Of a DNA stretch of 17,484 bases, positions 9,148 through 17,326 are shown in pieces. How positions within the stretch are numbered: position 1 is the first letter of the stretch; the number at the start of each line of letters is the position of its first letter. The notes under the pieces were generated by a model. The model was not told the DNA's origin. It ran no database searches and saw only the letters and a program-made list of their open reading frames with translations. Source of the DNA: Blastomyces gilchristii SLH14081 (Eukaryota > Ascomycota > Eurotiomycetes > Onygenales > Ajellomycetaceae); NCBI RefSeq assembly GCF_000003855.2, contig NW_003101641.1:232867-250350 (forward strand), in the 5' to 3' direction. The position numbers and the translations under genes were made by a program.

Positions 9148-11008
9148 TTATTATTTTTTTTTTCAACTTGATACTGTAATCTATCTCTGAGTCTTGTAAG
9201 AGAAGTAGATTTATAACATTATCTTATCAGAAACATTATCTTATCAGAAGACATATAGATATTCATGATACTATTGAGAGAGATTTATATAAGAATCTGT
9301 TATTATAATACAGAATAATCTTTCTAGAGCTTTTTTAATATTAGCTAGACTGATAGAGTAGATTGTTATAAAATTCTACTGTTAACAGTCTTATCAGTGA
9401 CTCTGTCAGAAGCTCTTTCAGAGTATTTTATAAGTATTGACAGAGATCTGTGTAAGATTCATAGTCTTATAATTATTATTCTCATAAACTTGATCATTAT
9501 TAGAGAATATTAAACTTCTGTTTCAAGTGTTTAATAGAATACTCTGTTCAGATAGTCAGATGAGTCTAGTATAAAATTATAGTTAAGATTATCAACTTTA
9601 TATGTATAAGTATCTTTGTATTAATATTCTCTGACATCAATGTTTAGTTTTATTATATAACAGATACAAACATCTCTTAAATTATTAAATTCTGTAAGAA
9701 GTTGAGATTTTAATAAGAAAATATGCTGAAGATTACAGTGTCTTACAACTGAAGATTTAATCATTGCATAGTGATATAGATCACTGTCTATCATGACTTT
9801 CATATTATATATGTTATTTATCACAGTAGATACAAGAATCATATTCATTGTTATTTTCTCTTTAAAATGTTATTATCTGACCTCTTCAAGCTTCTGCTTA
9901 TGAGTTTAAATAGAAGTTAATCTTTTCTCTATTTCATTAAAGTGTCTTCATAGTTATCTTCCAAATCTTTCTCTAATATAATATGATTAATGCAGACTGA
10001 CACTGATTCTTTCTTTGAATAAGAAGATATGTAGACTGATCAGCAGTTGAAAGTGATATGTTTTAATCAGTTACAGTTAATGTATATCTCTCATTAATAG
10101 TGATCAGCAGCTTCTTCAGAGGCGATCTCAGAGACTCAGAAGTCTGTTCAGACAGTAAAGACTCTTGCTTATACATAGATATTCAAGTCTACTCAATTCA
10201 TGATATCTGCATCATTATTCTTTAATACAGATGTATCAGTGTAATGTCTTCTACTATTATTCTGTATATTCTTAAGCTTGATAAGACAGTCATTCAATGT
10301 TCAGAGTTGTATGCAGAAGATCTTATAAGTCAGAGCTTTATCAATACTTATAAGAGCTTATAAAAGTTTAAAAGTTAGTATCTTCTTGAGCATGCTAATC
10401 TTTATTTAATTCTCTCAAGATTGACTGTCTGCTTCTAGAATCTTGATAATGAAGTCAGAGATAAATGTTGTAAGAGAAGTATTTCTCTATCAGATACTCT
10501 TTAATTAATCTAATATCATCTGCTGCATAGCAGTGTCTCTGAACAGAATATTAAGATGTTTAATAATATTATCAGAGATATATAACACTGATTCACATGT
10601 CTTTATTCATAAGTGAAACTTCTGTTTTACATAATCTTTTAATTAATTATTAATATATTAATCTTGATTAGTTAATAAACTGATAATATCTTCATCTACA
10701 CTTAGTTTCATGAGTATGTTCAATCTTCATGACAGGTAGAGAGTGAGATCAGAAGTATTAAAATATACAGAAGTATCTAAATATTTCTTCAATACTTGCA
10801 TTATATTCATATCTGATTCAGTCAGTGTTGAAATTATCTATGCAGAAGTTTCTTATTGAGTTAATTATTGAATTTCTTTATATTGATGTTATTGATTTGC
10901 ATGCATATCAACTATCTGTTAATATTGTAATTTTAACATTGCTCAGAGTCACTGCAGCACTGTGTTTATACTCGCATTCAGAAGTTCTCTTATATTATCA
11001 GTAGACAT
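9148..11008 (-). pseudogene. Gag-protease-start of pol relic of the LTR D element
   Basis: The ATG at 11008 opens a gag beginning MSTDNIRELLNASINTV, the partner of the copy at 760-1416. Gag forms the particle. It is followed by a CCHC zinc knuckle (about 10085-10040) reading YINCN-stop-LKHITFNC, in which the first Cys has become Tyr. An aspartic protease follows: KVMIDSDLYHYAMI, with DSD at 9780-9788 where the family has D-S/T-G. Then come hydrophobic residues and a decayed MILG-like segment near 9560. The relic ends at 9148, just before the reverse transcriptase core, where the intact end of LTR C begins. Stops are again lost Trp or Arg codons. The reverse transcriptase expected next is missing from the window. 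Confidence 0.8.
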
Positions 11009-11323
11009 AGCTATATTATTCATCAGATTTATAGTATCTGTGTTTAAGAGTTCTTCAGAATCAGAAGAAGTATATTCATATAAATATCTTATATATTTAA
11101 GATGTCAGAACTGTCAGATCTTTTACTGATATTCTCTTCATAAGAGCTCATTGCAGAGTTAGAGTGACTGATAAGTAAGCTTCTATCTATCTAGTAAGAA
11201 CTTGATATTCACTTAACTAGTCTGTGATTATTTATTTTCTTATTATTACACATTGTTACATGTTCAGATATCTTTTTTAATAAGTAATCATTTTCAATGT
11301 GAAGATAATGAATATTTTCCAAG
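11009..11323 (-). other. 5' leader of the LTR D element with possible primer-binding site
   Basis: This untranslated leader lies between LTR D and gag. It matches the leader after LTR A (546-759) over most of that length but carries extra sequence near gag. Two bases from the LTR edge the - strand reads TGGAAAATATTC. The TGG is the usual first triplet of a tRNA primer-binding site. The corresponding site after LTR A reads TGAAAAATATTT. I cannot assign a tRNA. Confidence 0.4.
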
Positions 11324-11589
11324 TGTAAGAGATTCATATTGACTAGATCAGTATTAAGATATAGATCTTATATAATAAAAGTGAAAAACATTAGAGAAGA
11401 AAGAAAAGAGAAAGTATGAAAATCAGTGATCAGAGTGAATATTTATACATATATGAGATAAAGCTTCAGAGTAAGAGAATAAAAGCTCTGTGAGTTTCTT
11501 AGTCAAGAATCAGTGATCAAGAATCAGAGCTTTCAGCAGAAATCTATCAAGTGTAATGAAATAGTCTATATAATCAGGCGCAGCCCGTC
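11324..11589 (-). repeat. LTR D (Gypsy 5' LTR, - strand), split by hAT
   Basis: The LTR starts TGTAAGAGATTCAT and reads through GCGCAGCCCGTC at 11589. Its final bases ACA are found at 17324-17326, on the far side of the hAT transposon. Joined across the transposon, the end matches LTR B (GCGCAGCCCGCTACA). The leader and gag to its left show that it is a 5' LTR. Compared with LTR B it carries many extra G-to-A and C-to-T changes and a few small insertions. Confidence 0.85.
11582..11589. repeat. Target site duplication of hAT, left copy
   Basis: AGCCCGTC sits directly before the hAT terminus and recurs exactly at 17316-17323. An 8-bp duplication is the hallmark of hAT insertion. The sequence belongs to the edge of LTR D. 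Confidence 0.93.
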
Positions 11590-11604
11590 TAGACTGACCG
11601 TGTG
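11590..11604 (+). repeat. hAT left terminal inverted repeat
   Basis: TAGACTGACCGTGTG pairs with the reverse complement of 17301-17315 (TAGACTGGCCGGCGG). They agree at 11 of 15 positions, and the first seven are identical. Confidence 0.85.
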
Positions 11605-11961
11605 ACCGTGTCTGAGACCAGGACCAAACTTTACAGTTGTCACATTGCCTAAAAGCATTACTTCTGGTCATGATTTGTGTTCATCACATTGATCTCAAAT
11701 CATGTTATTTCAAATATTAAAGATTTCAGATTCACTTTTCAAATAAAAATCTAGTCTCAGATAAAGAATATGTTTGAATTCTTAGTCACATTTTCATTCT
11801 AATCTCATTATTGAGAATGATATCAAATGAGATCATGAAATTATTTCTCACTTATATAATATTATAACATAGTGCTCATTTGTTGAAAATTCAACAGAGA
11901 GTGTTATCAAATATTATTACTTTTCTGAACATAGATTATAATTCATATAATTTTAATTATG

Positions 11962-12084
11962 AAAAAAATATAAAATATAAAAAAAAATAAAAAATAAAAA
12001 ACAAAACAAAACATAAGAAAAAATTATAATAAAAAAAAAAAAGAAAAGAAAAAGAAAAAAATAAAAAATAAAAATAAAAAAAAA
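11962..12084 (+). repeat. A-rich low-complexity tract
   Basis: About 120 bases of nearly pure A with scattered T, G and C (AAAATAAAAA, ACAAAACAAAAC, AAAGAAAAG) lie inside the hAT left arm. This may be a slippage-grown tract or the tail of a decayed retroposed insert. No element body is recognisable on either side. Confidence 0.8.
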
Positions 12085-13176
12085 TCAAGATTGCAGAGTC
12101 ACAGCACTCTTAAAATACTTACTTCTTAGAGTCTTTGCAATATTTATCATTAACTGTGTATCTCTCACAGTGAGAGTAACACAGCTGTGATGAGTCATTG
12201 TCTTAATATCATCTAATAAATAATCAGTATATATCTGTATAAATGTGAATAATTAGAAAATATACACTTAAAAAGTGTAGTCAGAGTGAACTCTGCTATC
12301 ACTTGAATAACATCAAGAGTAGAACACTGAAATTAATGATTTTTCTCATTGATTTCATGAACAAGGTGTGTGAAGATGGTCTTGAAGAATATAAGATCTC
12401 TTAACTTCTGATAAAAATGAATCTCATGAAGAGACTCTATTTTCATGATATCAGAGACTGAGTGTTATCAAAAAGTGTTACTTTTATACAATGCATATGC
12501 ACTTACTGCAGCAATTCATTCTCTGTGCATGTGACTGAGAGTTACAGCTTTCTCACACTGCATGACTCTTTCTGAGATGCTGTCATTGATTTGCAACTCA
12601 TGCAGTCTCTCAGTTCAGTATGCACTATGTGTATACAGCTCTGTGTGCTGAGACTGTGTTGATCATTATAGCCTGGTGTGATACTTGCTTTTTATGAGTC
12701 ATGTTTTGTTTGAGAGAGAGAGAGAGAAGACACAACTATTATTTTATTAAGAAGAGAATGAATAATTAGTATTATTGAATTAATTTAATTCATCTGTATT
12801 TAAAATTTGATTAGTCTATACTCTTTAATTTAAGGATTTCTATGAGTGTTTTAATAGTTTTCATATCAGCTTGAACTTAGTGATGAGTTGAAGAAGAAGA
12901 GAAAAGAGAGAAGAAAGAAATGAGAATAACTTATCTTTATAATATGAAAACAGAGAATCACTGCAATCATTCTTTCTAGCAACAAAGATCTGTTTTCTGC
13001 ATGTATCTCTTATATGATAAATGTATACAAAGAATATCAATAGTATATGTATTAAATGAAGATAATGTTGCTATATAACACTGTAGTCATTTCTGTACAT
13101 CTCTGAAAGCTGTTAATAGTTTCTTTATCTCTTTATATTTGATAAGTTAATAATATATTTCAATGCACTCTCTCTT

Positions 13177-13260
13177 TCATTATCATTATTATTATCATCA
13201 TCATTATCATCATTATTATCATTATCATCATTATCATTATTATTATCATTATCATATCAT
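13177..13260 (+). repeat. Trinucleotide microsatellite (TCA/TTA)n
   Basis: Mixed TCA and TTA triplets run for about 80 bases without other sequence. The tract ends about 40 bases before the candidate start of the unidentified gene. Its mix of ATC and ATT units could come from C-to-T change in a former pure ATC repeat. Confidence 0.85.
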
Positions 13261-13302
13261 TGCCTGCCTTCATCTCTCTCTCAATACTTATTAAAATCAA
13301 TC

Positions 13303-14115
13303 ATGTCATCTCTCTTCAAATATTCTGTGGTTCTGTGAACCATCAAGGCGCATGAGCACTGTCACAGATTGAAGAAAGAGAAGAAGAAGGTGTTCAAGTG
13401 CAGAGAGACAGATTGTAAGACATGTTATAATACCTTGAAGAGGCTCTGTAAGAGAGTAGAATAATAATGATTTTAAGTAACACTTCTAATAGATTTAGAC
13501 TGAACTAAGTATAGAAATAATGCAGATGACACTGCCTGTGAGAGATTGAAAAGAAAGACAGTGAAGAGTCTCATACAGCAGCAGTGAGATCAGGAGAAGT
13601 TCTGAGAATAATTTAAGACTAAGATAAAGAGAGAGAGAGAGAAGAAAAGTGTTACTGTAAATAAGTAATGATAGAAGAAGATTAAGAAGGTATTAAAGTG
13701 AGAGACAAAGAAGTCAAAACTGATAAGTTTTTTATTGAGAGATAACAATTTTTAATAATGATTCTGTTCTCTAATTGATTAGCAGAAGCTGATAGAGAAG
13801 GGAATTAAGGTCTTATTCAGGTCTCAAATGCACTTCATGATTCAGAACATTGAGAAGACAGTCCTGCTCTCTGAGCATGCTAATCTGCTTACTGCTGAGG
13901 TGGAACCTGAGACAGCAGACCAGGAAATATGGGATTTTGAGGCACAGGTTGACCTGGCTGAAGAGGAGCAGTGAGAACCCTTCTCTGAGAAGATAGCAGA
14001 GGGAGATTTTGAGATGATTATCACCTCAGATAAGAAGAAGAAGAAGAATAAGAATGAGAAGTGAATTGTGAAGAATGATAAGAAGAATAAGAAAGAGAAG
14101 AAAGATAATAAGTAG
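13303..14115 (+). pseudogene. Unidentified passenger gene relic inside hAT
   Basis: I do not recognise this gene. A frame from the ATG at 13303 reads MSSLFKYSVVL, one stop, then a Lys- and Cys-rich segment with HEHCHRL, FKCRETDCKTCY and LKRLCKRVE, which resembles a metal-binding or basic DNA-binding part. A middle part (about 13500-13720) reads ACERLKRKTVKSLIQQQ and FKTKIKERERE, with stops where Trp would fit and a probable slip in a GA run. A possible intron ends at the TTAG before 13783. The last part, 13783-14115, is one frame with only two internal stops: LLSEHANLLTAEVEPETADQ, then an acidic stretch (DFEAQVDLAEEEQ) and a Lys-rich tail of KKKKKNKNEK type ending in TAG. It lies on the same strand as the transposase and upstream of it. 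A transposon accessory protein or a captured host gene are both possible. Confidence 0.5.
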
Positions 14116-14580
14116 AAAAAGTTTTTTTCTTTTTATATTAGTTAGTTATAAGTTTGTAACTATTAGTTAATAATTGAAATTAATTTTAAGTTTTCAAAAA
14201 TTATTGTACAAGTTGTAATCAATTATCAATATCAGAAATAATATATATATATATATTCAACTATCATATTACTATAATGTATAAGTATCAATATTTTTTC
14301 AATATTGATATTCACAATATTAATATATTTTTAATAATATTATCTGATAATATAATTTGATAATACTCTCTTTCATAATATTAATATATTTCAAGAAATA
14401 TGATAGAGATTAATCAAGATTGTTTATTTACTTTTATACATTGATGATATTCAATCTGAGTTAGTACTAAAATTATAACTAAGCTAAGAAAGAAGATTAT
14501 TTTCTCTTATATTAATTCTTCTTACACACATCAGTGATCAGTTATTGAAAATAAATTATCATCTTTCTCAAATTATTATT
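14116..14580. other. AT-rich spacer between the two hAT coding relics
   Basis: This 465-base region has no coding frame. It contains an (AT)n run at 14239-14257, several ATATTGATATT / AATATTAATAT palindromic stretches, and one TTTGATAATACT motif (near 14361) of the kind seen in the transposase introns. It probably holds the terminator of the first gene and the promoter or a 5' intron of the transposase. Confidence 0.5.
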
Positions 14581-14979
14581 ATGTCTTCTGAATTCACTTC
14601 TTTCACTTCTTTTACTTCTATTGAAGATTCATAAACTCTTTAAGAAATCACTGTGAATTACAAAGTCTATGTTATTTATAATTCAACACAGAATGCTCTC
14701 TTTCAATTATAATGAATAATCACTTCATTTTTCATATCTGATTTCAGGTCATGAAATTTATGAAAAACTCAACACAAACACTGAGATGAACTATGGAATA
14801 ATTATCAATAGATTGTATTATAGATTACTGAAGAGTCATCTCTCTGCTATAATCACTGCAACTTCATTCAGAAACATTCATTATAAACTGATCATGATTC
14901 TGAAGGAATTTTCTGACACCTGAAGTCATCAGAATGCAGACAATAAAAGAAAAATAATCAGAAAATTACTACTGAGCTG

Positions 14980-15034
14980 GTAAGTTACTCTATCAGATAA
15001 TGATTTTTGATAATACTAACTTTCTAATTTGAAG
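14980..15034 (+). other. Transposase intron 1
   Basis: A 55-base intron begins GTAAGT, has the branch site TACTAAC and ends TTGAAG. It separates the Cys/His-rich N-terminal exon from the catalytic exons. It contains TTTTTGATAATACT, shared with the other two introns. Confidence 0.65.
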
Positions 15035-15724
15035 AAAATCATGTGAAAATAACTATGTATCAGTACTCTGATTTCATAACTCTCATCTGATAACTTTCAT
15101 GAACAATTACTTTGTATATGTATATCTCTGAATCTTTCTCTTCAATCAATGAAAAACCCTGAATTCTGAACACTTCTTCAAATGCTTAATTCAAATCTTT
15201 ATATTTTACATTGATTCTGTCTTCAGTTCAACCTTGAGACACACTATAAAGTCAATATACAACATCTAGAATCAGAGTTGAAGAATCATTAAAGAGTATC
15301 TCTTACAGTGAATGTATGAACTAGTATAAACAATCTTGCATTTATAGAAGTTATATGTTATTACATTGATAAGAACTGAACTTATTAAGAGATATTAATT
15401 GAATTTAAATCATTGATCAGTAGTCATACTGAGGATTATATAACAGAGATATTAATGACTGTGATTAAAAATGACTATTGAGATATTAGTCTCAGTCTTC
15501 TTATAATTACAACTGACAATGCTGTGAATAACTACACTATAATAAAGAGCTTAAAGTAAAAATTGACTTTGTATTTCTGAAATAATAAATAAGGTCATAT
15601 TCTCTGCATTGCTCATGTGGTTCAACTTGTGATATAATCACTGATAAAGAATCTTAATATTAAGATAAAGAATAATGAGATAACTGATTCTTGAAGTGAG
15701 AATAAGATGAAAGTGATTACTTAA

Positions 15725-15829
15725 GTAATTTTTACATTTATTTTATAAAAGATAATATTTTTTAATAACTCTTTTTAATATTGCTTTTTGATAATACTTT
15801 TTGATAATACTACTGTTAATTTTGAATAG
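15725..15829 (+). other. Transposase intron 2
   Basis: A 105-base T-rich stretch begins GTAATT and ends TTTTGAATAG. It interrupts the catalytic region, which reads in frame on both sides. It contains the TTTTTGATAATACT motif twice in tandem. The branch site may be CTGTTAAT, a mutated form. Confidence 0.6.
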
Positions 15830-16527
15830 ATTGACTAATAATTTAAATATCACAGATTCAAAATATTGCTAATGTAATTTGTATCTTCTCTAAATAATAA
15901 TAATAATTTCATGATATTCAATAAATAAACAAATCAGTCATATCACTGAATATGATACAGAATATTAGAACATAATGAAGTTCAACATATAAGATAACTG
16001 TTTGAGCTCTTCAATTGTGTCAGATAATTGATTATTGAGTGCAACACTCTGATTAGAAAAAGATTCAGATATTGAAACTTTCTGATATGAAGTGAACTCA
16101 GTTGAAATATGTGATTGATTTACTGTTTCAGTTTTATAAGATAACAAAGACAGTCTTAATCACTCATACATCAATGCTGCAGTCAGTCTGATGAGTGTAT
16201 AACAGTTTATTTACTCATCTTGAGAAGCAGTTGAATCACTCAAAAAGAAATTCAGTCTGAAATAATGCTATAGTACAGGCTATTATTACTGCAAGGAATA
16301 AACTGGTATATTACTACAGTAAAACTGAACAATCTTTTACAGAGTATCATGCTATAGCAGCTCTACTAGATCTCTTCTGTCAAGTTAATATCTACACTTC
16401 TCAAGATTGAACAGAGAAGAAATGAGACTTATATGTTAAATTAGTCTGAGACTACTACAATGCTAACTATCAGAGATTTGAATGAGCAGATGTTTAAGAT
16501 ATGAAGACAGTGAAATACAATTCTCTA

Positions 16528-16590
16528 GTAAGTAATGATCTTTGATAATACTTCATATCTCATAGAACTATAATACTAACTTTGAAACAG
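16528..16590 (+). other. Transposase intron 3
   Basis: A 63-base intron begins GTAAGTAATGATC, has the branch site TACTAAC and ends TTTGAAACAG. It precedes the C-terminal dimerisation exon. It carries TTTGATAATACT near its 5' end and ATAATACTAACTTT near its 3' end, both resembling intron 1. Confidence 0.7.
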
Positions 16591-17010
16591 AACTTACATA
16601 CATTGATTACAACTGAAAATCAGGCAAAACTACATACTTGTAAAACTGAATTTGATTGCTATCTTCAAGATAATCTGATGAATTTACACATCAAATCAAT
16701 TCTAGAGTTATGAAAAATTATTGAGAGTATATATTCAACTATTGTACTGATGATGTGTGATATTCTGACAATTTCATTGACAGGGGTGAGAATGAAGTGA
16801 AAGTTCAACTCAAGTTGAGATATTTATCACTATCACTGAGGACAATTATAAGAAGAAATAATCAAGAAACTCATGATTGTAAAACATGAAATTATCAGAC
16901 AGTTTAATATCTCTGATCACAGTATATCAGAGAAGTGTAGTTTTCATGAGAAAGTGAAGAATAAACTTGCACAAGAATGTATTTAGTTGTTTCATGAGTG
17001 TTATCAATAA

Positions 17011-17300
17011 TTATTATCAAATTCTGATTATATAAGTAATCACTGAATGAACTGAATGAGACTGATTTTGATCTTCAGTCTCAGTCTCATTCTGATTTTG
17101 AAAGAATGATCATCTTTCACAGTTTATTCTGAGAAATTACTCTCATTTCACTGTTCTTGAATTAAATCTAGTCATTTTTCATGTCATTTCTCTCAGAAAT
17201 GATCCATTTTCAGATTTTTTTAAGACTTGGTCCTGGTAAGACTCACGCCAAGAAATGTATGAGATCAGACCAAATGAGATCAAATGTGAAATTCATGGTC
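17011..17300. other. hAT right arm, non-coding
   Basis: This is the tail of the hAT element after the transposase. The subterminal motif TTGGTCCTGGT (17227-17237) is the inverted copy of the motif near the left end. A repeated ATGAGAT / CAAATGAGATCAAATG pattern at 17260-17290 could be a transposase-binding repeat. Confidence 0.5.
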
Positions 17301-17315
17301 CCGCCGGCCAGTCTA
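17301..17315 (-). repeat. hAT right terminal inverted repeat
   Basis: CCGCCGGCCAGTCTA is the inverted partner of the left terminus. The first seven bases from the end are identical. It is one of the few GC-rich unmutated spots in the window. Confidence 0.85.
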
Positions 17316-17323
17316 AGCCCGTC
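17316..17323. repeat. Target site duplication of hAT, right copy
   Basis: AGCCCGTC exactly repeats 11582-11589 and is followed by ACA (17324-17326), the final bases of LTR D. Confidence 0.93.
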
Positions 17324-17326
17324 ACA
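17324..17326 (-). repeat. Last three bases of LTR D
   Basis: ACA completes the end of LTR D after the hAT insertion. Read on the - strand together with the duplicated target, the LTR start is TGTGACGGGCT, compared with TGTAGCGGGCT in LTR B. Confidence 0.7.

Larger units (their letters stand above)
11605..13302. other. hAT left arm, no coding frame recognised
   Basis: This 1.7-kb stretch between the left terminus and the first coding relic shows no frame I can assign. It contains the subterminal ACCAGGACCAA motif (11617-11627), two GTGTTATCAA motifs (11901, 12462), a long A-rich tract, a GA run (12712-12727) and a TCATTA-type microsatellite. The part at 12480-12680 is strikingly rich in CA and TG and lacks CC, GG and CG, as though it was once CpG-rich. 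It may hold the promoter of the downstream gene. Confidence 0.5.
14581..17010 (+). pseudogene. hAT transposase relic (Activator type) with introns
   Basis: This is the enzyme that cut and rejoined the element. The ATG at 14581 (MSSEFTSFTSF) is only a candidate start. A Cys/His-rich stretch near 14850-14960 could be a BED zinc finger. The catalytic core reads in one frame from about 15310: LTVNV-stop-TS (the first catalytic Asp now Asn), SLISSHTEDY, ITTDNAVNNY at 15505 (second Asp kept) and CIAHVVQLV near 15606. After a 105-base intron come RT-x-x-SSTYKI, QLKYVIDLLFQFYKITK and FTHLEKQ, then KTEQSFTEYHAIAALLDLF, QVNIYTSQD and DLYVKLV (about 16310-16460). After a further intron, the C-terminal dimerisation region reads FDCYLQDNLMN, ISLTGV and KLMIVKHEIIRQFNIS (16640-16960). 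Nearly all stops are former Trp or Arg codons. The end near 17010 is uncertain, and an acidic extension to about 17130 is possible. Confidence 0.85.
11590..17315 (+). mobile_element. hAT (Activator-like) DNA transposon, decayed
   Basis: This 5,726-bp element begins TAGACTGACCG and ends CGGCCAGTCTA, which are inverted copies, and is flanked by a perfect 8-bp duplication (AGCCCGTC). It carries an hAT transposase relic in its right half and an unidentified coding relic in the middle. An 11-bp motif, ACCAGGACCAA, lies inverted near both ends (11617-11627 and 17227-17237). The element was inserted into LTR D of the Gypsy family. Both coding regions are full of stops, so it cannot move by itself. 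The perfect target duplication shows that both edges are complete. Confidence 0.92.
1417..17326 (-). mobile_element. Probable Gypsy element Z with nested insertions (model)
   Basis: On the - strand the order is 5' LTR D, leader, gag, zinc knuckle, protease, start of pol (ending at 9148), then an interruption, then integrase-chromodomain (3282-1695) and 3' LTR B. This is a complete Gypsy order lacking most of the reverse transcriptase and RNase H. The gap is filled by the LINE and by the 3' end of a + strand Gypsy copy ending in LTR C. The hAT transposon splits LTR D. I infer one element from this order. The two LTRs are well diverged, and the 5-bp flanks (TAAGT at 1412-1416, AGTTA at 17327-17331) do not form a clear target duplication, so two different elements remain possible. 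Confidence 0.45.

Noticed and set aside
13842..14024. Ser-rich open frame on the - strand
   Set aside because: It is the mirror of the acidic coding stretch on the + strand, where the reading frame is longer and shows coding-like composition.
15965..16147. Open frame of 60 codons on the - strand
   Set aside because: The + strand here encodes hAT transposase in frame with both sides (RT-SSTYKI and QLKYVIDLLFQFYK), so this is an antisense shadow.
1417..17326. A 5-bp target duplication for the LTR B to LTR D element
   Set aside because: The flanks TAAGT and AGTTA share only AGT in shifted positions, so I do not count it as a duplication.
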